A DNA stretch of 21,865 nucleotides, taken from assembly GCA_037176905.1 (NCBI GenBank), contig JBBBWG010008624.1:2137-24001 (forward strand), written 5' to 3'. Both the position numbers and the translations under genes were made by a program. Each line of letters begins with the position of its first letter. Within the stretch, counting starts at the first letter, position 1. Shown here one piece after another: positions 9,279-20,884 of this stretch. This DNA comes from Azolla pinnata. Its lineage: Eukaryota > Streptophyta > Polypodiopsida > Salviniales > Salviniaceae. A model generated the notes under the pieces. The model had not been told where the DNA came from. It was given only the letters and a program-made list of their open reading frames with translations, and searched no databases.

Positions 9279-12246
9279 TTATCCCCACCTTGAATTGTGC
9301 CCACTTGAATATACATGGCCGAAATGGAAAAGTATAATCATCCAAATTGATATTGTAGGATCAGGTAAAGAAAGAGCTTATCAACTGTATAAAGACAGCC
9401 ACCAACCCCTCTTGTATCATACAATGTGATAGAGATTGTCAGATGTCTGTAAATTACCTCTCTCCCATAGAAGTGATGACTTATAAGGGACTCGGAGTGT
9501 TAGATGCAAGCCTGCCATAGGCAGCTGAACATGCTCAGGCCATGGACACTAAGACAGAAATATACAGAGCCCTCAAGTGAGAGAGAAAAAAGCTACGCTA
9601 AGATCATGCAGAACCAAGATGTCCCTAGGACCAAAAGAAGTACATCTTCAAATGTTTCATGTGTCGATCTAAAATGTGTATAGAATATATATTTAAAAGG
9701 ACCATGAGAACTGTCTTCAGTTCTGAATCACTAAGCTAAATGAGCAAGGCCTCAACAAAGCAAAGCCGTTGCAATGGATTAGACAGTAGCTATCTATAGG
9801 AGACATAGACCCTGTGGTCTATAGAAAGCAGAGATACAAATCTCTCTTGGGTGAGAATCTTATGACAATTCTATTCTCATTTTTAGTTTACACCTGTTTT
9901 AGTTTGTTGATCGCAAAGTCAAAACAATAATGTAGCATGCAATCTCTTGTTTCGTCTTATAAGTCATTCTAGCCTCTTTGGAAAGAAAATATATTTTTTC
10001 TTTCTTTCTGCATTGATTTCTTTGAAGTGGCTAATTATCCTATGAGACTGAACCAAAGATTAAATTTCAAAACAGGTAGGCACTTTAACATTCTGAACTT
10101 GGATTGACTGAATTTTATCCTTGAAAGGTTCTATATGGGCTGATCCAAGATGAAGAAATTTTGAGAGCGGAAGCACCATAGATAGGTATTGGCTTAAAAC
10201 AGCTCTCACAAGGCCCTCTTCCAGGTGGACTTGGCCTACACATGCAATAACTTTCTGGTATGTCCAAACATTGTGTAGTTAGGACCTAAGTATTAAGCCC
10301 TTCATTGACTCAGATAACTACACCAAGTGATGGAAGAAGTGCATTAACATCTTTTGATGGCCTATAAGACCAAACAAGAAAACCTATCCGAAAATGGTTT
10401 ATTCATTGACTAGCTTAGCCATTTCTATCTTTCTATCAACTTCCTCAAGCATCAGTAACTCCTTATCTTTCCATCATTTCTAAGTGAAGCAAAAACCTTA
10501 TTTTGAGAGGCGGTAAAATGGAAAACATCACTTCGTCTCATTCCAAATCTTATTGATTCCATTTTCCATTACCTTTTCTGAGTGAGCAAAAGCCATGGTT
10601 TGAGAGGAAGACAGAAAAAATAGTCAAATGCAAAACATTGCTTACATACTAATGTACGTAAAACATGGACTCTATTTGTTAACCCTGGATATGTGTAGGT
10701 AACGCAATAAATATATAATGTATAATGTGCTAATGCAAGACAGGACAAGTTGTAAATCTCTAAATACTTGGATCCCATATTAATACAGACACGAGACTCA
10801 AATATGTTATTATAGTGTAGGAGCAGACCAGTCAGTGAATCTGCAAACAAATTGGAAAACATTTTGAAACCGTCTACAGAATATTGATAAACATATTATG
10901 CAATAATCTACCAAGTTAACTGTTAGTTTGAACAATTAATGATTAAAAAATGAATGATAAATTTAACAAAACTATGATTTCTCATTGATATTTCATACAA
11001 ATTTCACATCAGCTCTGTTGAAAATAATACCTGAAACAGCAAGCTCTACATGTGCAGACCAGCTTGCACCTGCATAAATAATGGGAAAATTAATACTACA
11101 TTTCAAATCCTTCTTGGATATTTAGAAAGAGAATAAGCTGCTAAAACAATCACCTAGATTATCGAAAATCAAAGAATCCATGCGAATTCACAAGGACCAT
11201 CATTACTGTAATAATGTTAGATTCATACATTAGTGCTTTAATTTTATCAGAAAAGATACCATATTCTTAGATTTTACAATATTACCTTCTCTGGCACAAA
11301 TGGCAACATCAGTGTCAGAATGGATGTCACTAGTTGCTTCATTTGATCGTTAAGTACACAGTAAGAAAATTGTCAGCAGAACAGGAACCAGACTCATAGT
11401 TGTTAATTGGAGATAACTATTGTATGAGAACAATACAAAAGGCTGGAACCAGTGAAATGAAACTTTTGACCCGCAGTCTCCAGCATAAAATCAAAATTGG
11501 CATTTTTGGATCATTGAGAGCACATGCAAGATTTCTGATCAGATGTTAACAGTCATTTGTTGTCATTGAATAATGGGAAGAAAAAAATGAGCATCTCGAC
11601 AAACTTGCCATAAATAACCTTATCGGAGAAAAGATACACCGAGTATAATATAGGTAATATTCCATACACACGAGGACTAGAAAATGGACACCTGAGCTCT
11701 CCTTAATAGAGAGGTTAGTGGTCTATATACTCAGTTGATGATAGAAAATTACCTTCTTGAAATGAAAAGCATTAATGGCTCCTGTACTAAATGAAGACAA
11801 TAAAGCAACAACAGAAACCAATGTTCCTTAACAAGGATCAACGTAACCAAAGTTGGAAATTAATAATAACACTACAGGTAAAATGTTGATTGTTTCATGC
11901 ATGAGAGATACAATTTTTTTTTAACTCAAATTGATATATACTCTAAATACATCAGGTAGAAGCCGGGGATTTCATGTGTACATACGAAAGCAAGTTTTAA
12001 ACTCAATTAATATATATACGGTAAATTCACACCATATTTAGCATCTTATTTAGCTCAGTATTGAGAGTACACACTGTCAGTCTACATTATCTGAATTCCT
12101 ACTACACTGCCTCACTTAACGATGGAAAACTGAATCTTTCTGAGTATAAAATAATGCACCTGCTTCTCACAAGCGCGGGTGAGGGGGACAAAATCAGCAA
12201 CACCCAATTTAAACCCCCAGAAGGAAGGACCAGAACCACCATTTGC

Positions 12247-12252
12247 TTTATT
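12247..12252 (-). terminator. AATAAA poly(A) signal of the KH gene
   Basis: The minus strand reads AATAAA about 40 nt beyond the TAG stop at 12292. It is a plausible near-upstream element for polyadenylation. Confidence 0.45.
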
Positions 12253-12291
12253 CCAAAGGTTATGATAGTAAAATAATGCTGACTGCCCAAG

Positions 12292-15200
12292 CTATCCCCT
12301 TGTTTTGGCACGCTTCATACTGGAGCTGCTGAAAGGAGACACGCTCCCATTCCAGTCCTCCCTCAGCGTACCATTTAGCATGGCAAGTTCACGAAGTTGC
12401 TGCTTTTTGAAGAAATCATGTGTCTCATCCTAATGACAAGGTCAAGAAAAAATGTATTAATATGAGGAAAAGCTAATCTTATCCCCGGCTTGATGGCATT
12501 GCATGATATACAACTACATACCACAGGTTTCAAAAGGTCTTCAATCATCTCTCGAGCATAGGTCAAGTGGGCATCAATCATATTAGCAGATTGCTCTGCT
12601 TCAATAAGTACATGGAGAGGTTCACTAAGATGCTCATAGCCAGGCTTATCTCTTAGATTCTCCTCCTGAAGATGATTTTTAGAATGACAGTCAAAGATTA
12701 TCTTAAGGTAATACATTTCCGCAAGGAAATCAAAAGAAGAAAGATAACATGTTATGCCTTTTCAACATGTGTGTACATCTAGATAAACAATTTATGCATG
12801 CTCACGAGGACAAGGCAGTTATATACAAGCCATCCATTCCACGTAAGTAACTTCAGAACAAAAGTTCACTAAGTTAAAATAAGTCAACTTTTCCTCGTTC
12901 TTCTAGTATCAATAGCTTTTTAATACTTGCACCAAGTCGGCCATTTGACTAACCTAATTAGTACCAGGCTACATGTGGTGCTTCTGAGCAACCACTGAAA
13001 TCATGTCCATCAATAAGTTTACTGGCAGGGAGATATTGCAATCTGTTAGAAACCTTCAAAAGAGTTATAAGAAAAGAAGATAACTTTTAAGTTATGACTG
13101 AATTCCATCCTTGATAAAAATTTGAGATACTCATTCTTAGCCCAATAGCAGTCTGCTTCAAAAAGTGATGGAATAGATAGACTTGTGCAAGGATACATTG
13201 AGATACCCGACCATAATAGACTTTACAACATGATGCAGTAGAGGCCCTGTCCAAGGATATTATTATGTCCATCCAACGATAGTAAGCTTCAGGATCATAG
13301 CTAAAACGCCACATTGTAGGGAGAGAATATTGTAAGAAAATCTTGCCTGAAGGTTAGTACAGGACCATAGCTAAAAGTGATCATTAAGGATAAGCTTTGA
13401 GGCCATCGATAATTTAAGAAAAACTTTGGACATAGCTGCATGCCAAAGCACTCTACATATATATAATGAAAAGAAGTTGTTGAAGCCCAAATACTGCCTT
13501 GCATTACTTGAGTGGGTGGAAAGTTCTTTGGAAACTAACTCATTGGTAATAAAAGCGGCTTGAATAGACAGAATGAAAATAAAACGCAACCTAAATGCAC
13601 ATAGTCAACACAAAACCTGTCAGTTAACTGTATATCATCAAGTCTTCAGTCACTAACCTTGTGTTGATTCTTTCAATGTGGTTGGCCAAATTTAGAATTC
13701 CAAAACTTTTACTGATTTACCTTTCAGTTTTGTTCACGCTAGTGAATTGGTCAGTTCATTTGCAACTGTTTATAATTTATCATATTCTTCCAAATCCTTC
13801 AATCAGGGCTGTGTGAGGGCCTAATTATCAAATTACCAGCAATGTGGGGAAGCACCAAACGTTTGCATGTTTAATGGAGACCAAATCCATACCACTTTAC
13901 CAGCCTAGGGACAGCCATCAGAAAATTTAATCAGACTTTTCTATGACCTCAATTTGCTCACTGTTGCCATGAAAACATTAATTCATTCTACAGAACTTAC
14001 GAAGTACACCCTGAATTATGATTGATACAGGCATATGATGGCCTCTTAAGGATTTTGTACATCCACACTAAAACCTGAAAGTTACGTTTATATATGATGT
14101 ACAAGGTGCTATCCAACCTAGCAAATGTTCCACTCACAGAAAAAGTGAGATCCCCATACTTTAACGTTTCAAGTATTATAAGGTGTAATAACCATCATTT
14201 CACGTATCAATAAAGAGTACTGAATAGCAGAAGAAATTATATCCATGGGTAACTTAGCATAGTACAATATCCCACATTCATTGAAGTACATCTCACATCA
14301 TTCATGTTAAGGCAAAGACAGGACATGCTTTGATCAATCAAACTCCCGAAATGTTTCCAAACTAAAATTTTACGTAAATAACTAGAGACAATGTTACCTT
14401 AACAGCATCTCGAATAGAGCCCCTTCCTCTGATGAAGATGCGACAACCAGTATTGCTTTCCAGACGCTTCAAAGAATTGCCTCTTGGACCTAGCAATCGG
14501 CCAACAAAATTGAACTGCAGCATTCAACAAGAGCAGTAAGATTAATGAAGGTCCTACCAATATCATCAAAATTTGGAAGGTCGTCATGCATTGTAAACTC
14601 ACATTTGGATAAGTATCTACAGGAACTTCAATACGCAAAACCTTTTTAACAATGTGACTCGGAGAATTTACAGATATACCGCCACCTCCAGGTAGGCTAC
14701 GCCATCCAATGGAAGATGCTTGTTGAATCAACTTTTATTATCCCATGTCCAGATGACAATACAAAACTTAGCAAACTATATTTGATCAATAGGATATGGA
14801 AAGAAAAGCTCTAACTTGTTAAGATTGTGTTGAGGCTTACTTCTGATTGAAAAGCAGACCAGCCAGTTGAGTCAAGTCCACGTCCATTTGACATCACACT
14901 TCCAGATGAAAGTGGGCTTCCATGGTCAAGAATATCAATATCAACATAAGACCCTGGTAGCTTGGATACCCTTACAATCTCTGTATCAAAAAGCAATTAT
15001 GGGTTCTTAGCATTTAAGAGATATCCTGTAGCACCTCATCTTAACAAAAATTGATTCAGTTAGTTTCAATGAAATTATTAGTCCAGTATGTGTACACAAA
15101 TTGCATGTCAAAAACATGCATGCCCAGTGTAGCACAATCAGAAGTTTGGCATCTTGATTTCATACTTGCTAGGTATATTCATGTCAGGATCCTGTTTAAG

Positions 15201-17180
15201 CCACATTCAGCATACAGCATTGTGATCCTAAAATCCAACACTATTAACAGATTGCACAAGCTAGATCATGCAAACAATGAACAAGCACTAACTGGAGTTT
15301 TATGCCATAGATTCCTATAGTTTCTGGTATAGAACTGTACATCGTTGAAATCAGATAACTGAGACAAGCTTCTCATGAAGCTTTTAAGTGCCTTGTAAAC
15401 CAAAATAGGGTTTAACTAAATCTATAAGGTGCTTACCACTGTAAAATAATGGATGAACAATGTAATGATCCTAGGAAAAGGAATTCTACTCTTGTGGCAT
15501 CAGATATGGGAAAATGTGTGCCAGTCGATGAAACATCAATATAAACAATCATTCATGACAATGTAGCCAACACTGAACATTCCTAACCATGGTATCAAAT
15601 TCAATGCCTTGCAATAATTGATTCATAATATTCAGAACCCAAACTACACAAGGATTCTACCAAATGGAAGTAGATTTAGCTCATGCAGATGCTAAGATGA
15701 CTGCAATTTGGTATTGTTTGATAATGATAATGATGATATAAATTGTAAAATATTTAGCAAAGTCAACTAGGTCAGATATATCAAAGGTAGATGATCCCCT
15801 GTATTTCAAAAGATTCTAAGCATGAACCGCTTTAGGACCAGAAGGAAAACCTCTAACGTAGTTACCGATGCATTGAATTCCACGGATTCTGACAGCCTTC
15901 TAATATAAGTTTCCGCAAGGCAAGTGAGAACCATATTTTCAAAGATGATGAGATGTTCTGATAAGTTCCCACTGTCATTAAGAAGAGGGGTGATCCTATA
16001 TGGTCCTTAGGAGTAACATAATTCTATTTCTTCCACAAGCTTAGTACCAACTATGGTAGCTACCAAAGATGATAGGCTACCTCATGTCGAGAAATATGGT
16101 AAATCCCTCGACGTATACTTCCATAGATGAGAACAACCTAACAAATAATCTTACATAAGATATTCCCAAAGATGCTAGCTTGAACACAAATCTTCAAAGA
16201 GGATCAATATGTGTAAAATTCCCTAAAGAAAAATGATCGATTGCTATATATTTCTCATTCAAGTACTGATCCCTACAAATTCCTGTATAATAAAACGATC
16301 AAAAGCCCATTAAATACTCCTAAAGATATTTACCAATTATGTATCCATTGATCAACCGATCCCTGAGTATTTCAAAAGCACAATAGATTGATCCCTACAT
16401 ACCACCTTAAATGATCACTCAATCCTACAGATCATCGGAGGCAAACAATCAATCAATCAATCAATCAATATATATATATATATATATAACATTAAGGCAA
16501 TCGATCAAGCTTCACAGATTACCTTAAGACAATCCATTGATCCTTACAGATAACCTTTCGATCCTTACAGATTACCTTAAAGCAATTTATTGATCTTCAA
16601 ATACCCTCAAAGACGATGATGAATCTCTACAAATTAACCAAGGTGATTGATTGATCTTTACATACTCTCAAAGACGATCCATCAATCACAATATGGTGTT
16701 TAAACGTATTGTCTTTGATGGATCAAACGTTAAACAGGTTTTCAAATCTTGATTAGAAAGGAAAATCGACTTCTTTTTTCTTTTTTTCCATTTTGGCAAG
16801 TTTTAGAGAAAGAAAAACCTTGAGTGAGAAGCCTTCCGCAGTTGGGCAGCACTTGAAGGAAAGGGCTCAGATTATGCCGTTCTATGACGAGCTCCGCAAA
16901 GTACCTAATATGGAAAGAAAGGGGGGGAGGCAAGAGGATTCCAGCAAACAGAAAAGGATTCAGAATCCTATCGAAAGCCATGGAAACAAACACAAAAATG
17001 TAAACGAAAACCGCAAGCATTGAAAAGAAAATAGCTTTGAGATGGATAGAGAGAGTACTTTTCAAGCTCGGAGGGAGGAGAGCGATGGTGGTGAGGAGAA
17101 GGGGACGGGCTTGGGGAGTATTGCATATTGTAAGGCGAGAGAGAATTCATGGGCTGCGGGGATTGCCGTGAAGATATCAT
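12292..17180 (-). CDS. STAR/Quaking-type KH domain RNA-binding protein, SPIN1-like (seven exons, predicted 291 aa)
   Basis: It resembles the plant single-KH STAR family (rice SPIN1 and Arabidopsis relatives), which bind RNA and are tied to flowering and stress signalling. Predicted coding exons in transcript order: 17180-17059, 16904-16819, 14980-14841, 14731-14603, 14514-14398, 12665-12522, 12429-12292. All introns are GT-AG and the frame is continuous. Residues 1-40 are Ser/Pro/His-rich. About 41-70 ([20 protein letters not shown]) match the family's QUA1-like dimerisation segment. The KH domain begins near 146 ([16 protein letters not shown]), has the RNA-contacting GPRG loop at 168-171, then [16 protein letters not shown], and continues through [20 protein letters not shown]. 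The tail [20 protein letters not shown] and final [17 protein letters not shown] are family hallmarks. Length is close to the usual 280-300 aa. The start at 17180 is the first Met after a CT-rich leader. Confidence 0.93.
12666..14397 (-). other. Intron 5 of the KH gene (1,732 bp)
   Basis: It interrupts the KH domain between [11 protein letters not shown] and EENLRDKPG. The donor is AAG|GTAACA and the acceptor CTTCAG|GAG. Minus-strand open frames of 67-75 codons occur at 13087-13589 in three frames, some with protein-like wording, but no known domain was identified. Confidence 0.85.
16340..16690. repeat. Degenerate minisatellite, roughly 26-35 bp units, in KH intron 2
   Basis: Variants of ATTGATCCTTACAGATTACC recur with drifting spacing. 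Examples start near 16387, 16532, 16558, 16588 and 16649, and several are joined by CTTAAAGCAAT or CTCAAAGACGATC linkers. Looser copies may extend down to about 16150. Confidence 0.65.
16446..16488. repeat. AATC and AT microsatellites
   Basis: Six AATC units (16446-16469) run directly into about ten AT units. They interrupt the surrounding minisatellite. Confidence 0.9.
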
Positions 17181-17226
17181 GGTGGGGAGCGATGTAGATG
17201 AAAAAAACGAAGAAAAAAAAAGCCCA

Positions 17227-17227
17227 A

Positions 17228-17258
<31 letters not shown>

Positions 17259-17262
17259 GAGA
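17227..17262. repeat. GA microsatellite, CT on the KH transcript strand
   Basis: The run reads as CT on the minus strand about 50-80 nt upstream of the KH ATG. CT-rich tracts at this position are common in plant 5' UTRs and core promoters, so a 5' UTR role is likely. Confidence 0.8.
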
Positions 17263-17409
17263 TACAGGGGGGGGGGATAAAATACAGAAGTGTTGAAAGA
17301 AATGGAGGAGATACAGAAGGAAGGAAGGAAGAAGGCGTCGAGTAGGGAAGATTTGCTTATGGATTGCACAACAGAAATAGGCAGAGAAATCAAAGCATGG
17401 CTTATGGCA

Positions 17410-17460
17410 CCTCCTCCTCCTCCTCCTCCTCCTCCTCCTCCTCCTCCTCCTCCTCCTCCT
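17410..17460. repeat. (CCT)17 microsatellite
   Basis: Seventeen perfect CCT triplets are followed by TTC/TGC-rich triplets to about 17525. The strands are fully pyrimidine and purine, so the tract could form triplex DNA. Confidence 0.95.
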
Positions 17461-17699
17461 TCTGCTTCTTCTGCTTCTTCTTGCTGCTTCCTGCTGCTTC
17501 TGCTTCTGCTTCTGCTTCTTCTTCCTTCCTGCTCCCTTCCCTGCACCTCCTGCTCCCCCTTCTGATTCTTCTTTTACTTATTTATCTTCGAATTTCCTCC
17601 TTTCTATTTGAAATTCACCCATTTTGGAGCAGCCCATCCTCGGCATTCCTTCCATGGATACCTTCTCTGCCGTGCCTGCGCATACATACATGCAGCATG

Positions 17700-18800
17700 A
17701 TGAGAGGATCTTCGCCTCGTATACGCCGTATAAATACGCGTACACGTACCCCTCCACATCTGCAGATATGGCACATACACTCTCTCCTCAATGAAGGGCT
17801 TGGCACTTTGTCGTCGACGCATTGTGTCTGCATCTGCATCTACGTATCTGTATGATGATGATGATGATGATGATGAGGATGATGATGGTGAGGATCTCTG
17901 CTTTGCATATACCGTATAAATACGCGTACACGTACCTATACACATTTGTAGATACGGTCGATCCACTCTCCTCAATCATGGCTTGGCGCTCTGCCGTCGG
18001 CATGTGTATGCATTGCGTTTTGCATCTGCATCTCCATCTACGTATCTGTGTATGATGCTAATGAAGTGGATCTCCGCTTTGTGTACACAGTATAAGTACG
18101 CATATACGTGCCTGTACACATTTGTAGCTACAGTAGATGCCCTCAAGGCTCCGCACTTGCTGTGAGCATGTGTATGCATTTGCATCGGTATCTCCATCTG
18201 TGTATGTGTATGCATTCGTATTTTGCGTTTGCATTTGCATCTTTGTCGACGTTTGTGTATGGTGTTGATGAGGGGATCTCTATTTTGTATACACCGCATT
18301 ATCATTGTGATGCTGATGAAGAGCATCTCTACTTTGTATACATTGTATAAATATGCACAATGTACCTATACACAGTTGTAAATACGGCAGATACACTAGC
18401 TTTAATCAAGGCTTGGTACTCGTCATCAACATGTGTATGCATTCGTATTTTGCGTTGTCTGCATCTGCACTCCATCTGCGTTTGTATATGATGCTGATGG
18501 AGAGGATCTCTACTCTGTATACACCACATGATCATTTATGATGCTGCTAAAGAGGATCTCTGCTTTGTATACTCCGTATAAATATGCATATACGTACCTA
18601 TACACGTAGATACACTCTCTTCAATCAAGGCTTGGCACTTGTCATCAGCATGTGTATGTGTTCGTATTTTGCATTTGCATTTGCACCTCTGCCTGCGTGT
18701 ATGTCTAAGCAAATGTATGCGTTTGTATATGCATATGCATCTATGTAGGCGCATGTCTATGTTGCGCTGTGTATGCGCAATATGCATCTACGTAAGTGTA
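17700..18800. repeat. Tandem array of about 180-255 bp units with a TATAAATA core
   Basis: Five diverged units share, in order, GGATCTCTNCTTTGTATA, CCGTATAAATACGC, GTACCTATACACATTTGTAG, CTCAATCAAGGCTTGGCAC and CATGTGTATGCATTCGTATT. The TATAAATA or TATAAGTA cores start at 17729, 17915, 18091, 18346 and 18577. Units four and five each contain an extra partial copy of about 50 bp beginning GGATCTCT (18274 and 18504). An (ATG)n tract at about 17852-17877 sits within the second unit. The array tapers into GTATGCAT-rich sequence after 18650. Open frames in it have no recognisable family. Confidence 0.88.
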
Positions 18801-20213
18801 TGTCAGTCTATTGCAACCATGCATGGGTGATCGATCCGTGGGTTCATGTACAATGCCTATGTATGTATACATTTCTGTACGCATCCATATTTCCATTTGC
18901 GTATATCGTTGGCTGCGTTTGGGTTTCTATGCGCAATGGCCTTCTATGTGCATGTGCATGTGCTTGTGCATGCGGCGATGTGTTTTGTGCATGTCGACAT
19001 GTATGTATGTGTACATATTTGTATTGGGTATGTGGGTTTTTGTGTGCATGCATCAAGGTTTGTGTATATGCGCTTCTATGCTTGCATCTGTATGGGTTTG
19101 TGCTTGTGCTCGAATTTGGGTTTATTAAAAATCATTGTTGGTCTTCCGGATACAAACTTTGGTGAGAAAGATTCCAAGAATTAGCGCTAGAACATAACTT
19201 ACTAAGCCCAGAAATGGTGTCTGGGAACACCATCATCACACTCTTCTCTGCCGATTGTGAATCATGCTCTCTGCTCATACATGTGCAGTCATGTTCGCCA
19301 GACCTTTATCTGCTCTTTAATATGCAACCATGTCCTCGTAACAACTTGAATGGGCACTTTCGTAATGCGAAGAGGTGTTAGAAACATATAAGCCTAACAA
19401 GTAGCATGGGAATAGACTTTAGTAGGCAGAGGTGTGAAGAATGGCAAGGAAAGATCTCATGTTAACCTAATTCCATAGCCTAAGTTTTCGTGAATCTCTA
19501 TTTATCATGTCCAATTAAAGATTGGAAAGATACTCTTGACAGTCAATTTTTTTACCACTCCAATTGAGTTCGTAGCAGAAGGTGACTCATTCGAGTTAGA
19601 CTCATTCGTAAGTCAACTCAAAGAAGTGAGCAAGCACGTTAAGTTGACTCATAAGAAAAAGCAACAAAATTCGAAACATGTAAATTCAGCGATGAGAAAC
19701 AATTAGGATTGTCTTATCACTTCACCATTTCATGTTAAGTGGTCAATTTGAGTAGTATAAGGGCATAAGGTTTAATCCTATACAAGAAGACTAGCTACCT
19801 CCTTCAAGGAACCCTCTTGTTAATTGACAATTGAAAGAGGGGAAAATTATACCCATTTAATAATATGTTAAGTTATATGTAAGTATTGTGATAAAGAACG
19901 CTACAATGAACAATATTGTATAAAGAAACAATACAATCTATAATGCAAACTATGAGTGTTGATCATAAGGAATTCATCAAACAACCTCGAACTCTATAAA
20001 TAATAAGAACATACAAATCTGAAAAGATAATAATAGTGTAAAAAAGCACTAATTACATTCGACTTTAACTTGTTTTAATATATATGTATATAAGTTAATA
20101 CATCTCGAAAATAATATTCTTTAAATGATGAGATAGAAAAATGAAGTCTAACAATTCGTTGTAAAAATGATCAATTTATATTTCAAACAAAAAAAACTAA
20201 GTGGTTTATATTA
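18800..20213. other. No recognisable gene; GT/AC-rich then AT-rich sequence
   Basis: From 18840 to about 19110 the sequence is rich in TGTGCATG-type alternating purine-pyrimidine steps. Beyond 19200 it is AT-rich with no domain-bearing frame on either strand. A small cluster of GACTCAT motifs lies near 19580-19650. Confidence 0.5.
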
Positions 20214-20489
20214 TGAGGGAGAATGACCAACAACCTAACTTCCCACCCACCGCCAAGAGCGGCCAAACCACCTCCACACCAAGAAACAACCAAGCTCCCC
20301 CCACCCCAAGAACTAGGGACACAAACAACTATATAAGAGGAGCACTAGCTCGATAAGAGGGGGTAGAGCCAAACAATAATATTCTCTAACCTCCCTATCT
20401 CCGCCCCTCTTGTTGCCTGAGTTCTCCATAAGATATAAATATTATTCTATTGTGATCCATTTATTATTTCTTTTTTAAGAAGACTTCCA
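20214..20489 (+). mobile_element. Candidate short LTR of a second, plus-strand retrotransposon
   Basis: The segment starts TGAGGGAGAATG and ends CTTCCA. It contains a TATA box (TATATAA at 20330-20336) and a downstream pyrimidine-rich leader (CTCCCTATCTCCGCCCC) with AT-rich sequence near its end. One or two bases after the terminal CA comes TGGTATTA (20492-20499), close to TGGTATCA, the usual primer-binding site for initiator tRNA-Met. This order fits a 5' LTR whose internal region was cut off by the next element. No second LTR is in the window, so both boundaries are tentative. Confidence 0.42.
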
Positions 20490-20491
20490 CT

Positions 20492-20499
20492 TGGTATTA
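20492..20499 (+). other. PBS-like remnant
   Basis: TGGTATTA matches the first eight bases of the common tRNA-iMet primer-binding site at seven positions. It lies at the expected place just inside the candidate LTR. The bases after it do not continue the PBS match. Confidence 0.35.
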
Positions 20500-20600
20500 A
20501 AAAATGCCCTGTCAGGATTAGTACTTAAACAGAGAGAGAATTAGTACTGGGGAAGGGAAGTACTATTAGTACTAAGAGTACGGGACTGCGTAAGACTCCT

Positions 20601-20627
20601 AAGAGAGGGAGAGAGAGAGATAGCGAG

Positions 20628-20664
<37 letters not shown>
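20601..20664. repeat. GA microsatellite within the LTR
   Basis: An interrupted GAGAGA run ends in about 17 perfect GA units before GATGATGA. It accounts for the poly-Leu/Ser open frame on the opposite strand. Confidence 0.9.
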
Positions 20665-20668
<4 letters not shown>

Positions 20669-20768
20669 GATAACAGATGATATATTAGATGTAGAATAAG
20701 TATAATAATAGCTATGAGGCTTAAGACCGGCGTAGAACCAATTTGGTTCAACATAATGCCTTGTGCCT

Positions 20769-20777
20769 CCTTTTATA
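20769..20777 (-). promoter_or_regulatory. TATA box of the LTR
   Basis: The minus strand reads CTATAAAAGGAGG about 185 nt inside the LTR from its upstream (TG) end. This is a strong plant TATA match in the right orientation for U3-driven transcription. Confidence 0.55.
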
Positions 20778-20884
20778 GTATTCTCAGGAGGAGTCTTGAA
20801 GCTTCTAGAATGTTCCAAAGAAATTTGGAATATACATCAATTTCTTATAATAAAACTTAAATGAAAATAATATCTTATGCATTA

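Larger units (their letters stand above)
6601..12246. other. 5.6-kb intergenic region between convergent genes
   Basis: This AT-rich region lies between the ends of the two tail-to-tail genes. I found no open frame with a recognised domain, no tRNA and no clear LTR. It must hold both 3' UTRs. Minus-strand scraps that look slightly coding are recorded separately at 7348-7416 and 8985-9278. Many minus-strand GT/AG-like sites could support a short-exon transcript, but no coherent protein could be assembled by eye. Confidence 0.5.
14981..16818 (-). other. Intron 2 of the KH gene (1,838 bp)
   Basis: The donor is CAAG|GTTTTT and the acceptor GATACAG|AG. The upstream end (16340-16690) is filled with a degenerate minisatellite plus AATC and AT microsatellites. 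The rest shows no gene or mobile-element end. Confidence 0.85.
17181..17705 (-). promoter_or_regulatory. Presumed 5' UTR and proximal promoter of the KH gene
   Basis: This is the region directly upstream of the KH start codon. It contains the CT tract, a GGGGGGG run at 17270-17276 (plus strand), the CCT tract and TTCTGC-rich sequence. No convincing TATA box was located, so assignment rests on position. Open frames here encode poly-Pro, poly-Gly or poly-Ser and follow from the microsatellites. Confidence 0.4.

Noticed and set aside
10569-10862. 97-codon minus-strand frame starting MFSNLFADS
   Set aside because: It lies in AT-rich DNA, has no family motif or splice support, and contains possible splice-like sites by chance.
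12061-12311. Open frames of about 70 codons on both strands beside the KH stop
   Set aside because: They overlap the KH last exon or its 3' UTR in other frames and have no independent support.
16968-17855. Poly-Gly, poly-Pro and poly-Ser frames on both strands
   Set aside because: They come from the CCT and GA microsatellites. Only the segment 17059-17180 (minus) is supported, as KH exon 1.
17700-18800. CRISPR-like or prokaryotic repeat array
   Set aside because: Units are long, diverged and contiguous without unique spacers, and the genome is clearly eukaryotic.
18940-18990. TGTGCATG run as Z-DNA-forming sequence
   Set aside because: The alternating purine-pyrimidine run is short and interrupted; nothing else marks it as functional.
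17604-19184. Cys/His/Tyr-rich frames of 60-130 codons on both strands, suggestive of repeat proteins
   Set aside because: They follow the GTATGCAT-rich tandem array. They overlap in several frames and have no conserved domain.
19575-19655. Cluster of GACTCAT motifs resembling bZIP (GCN4-type) sites
   Set aside because: Only three loose copies are present, with no gene nearby, so chance or local duplication is more likely than a regulatory module.
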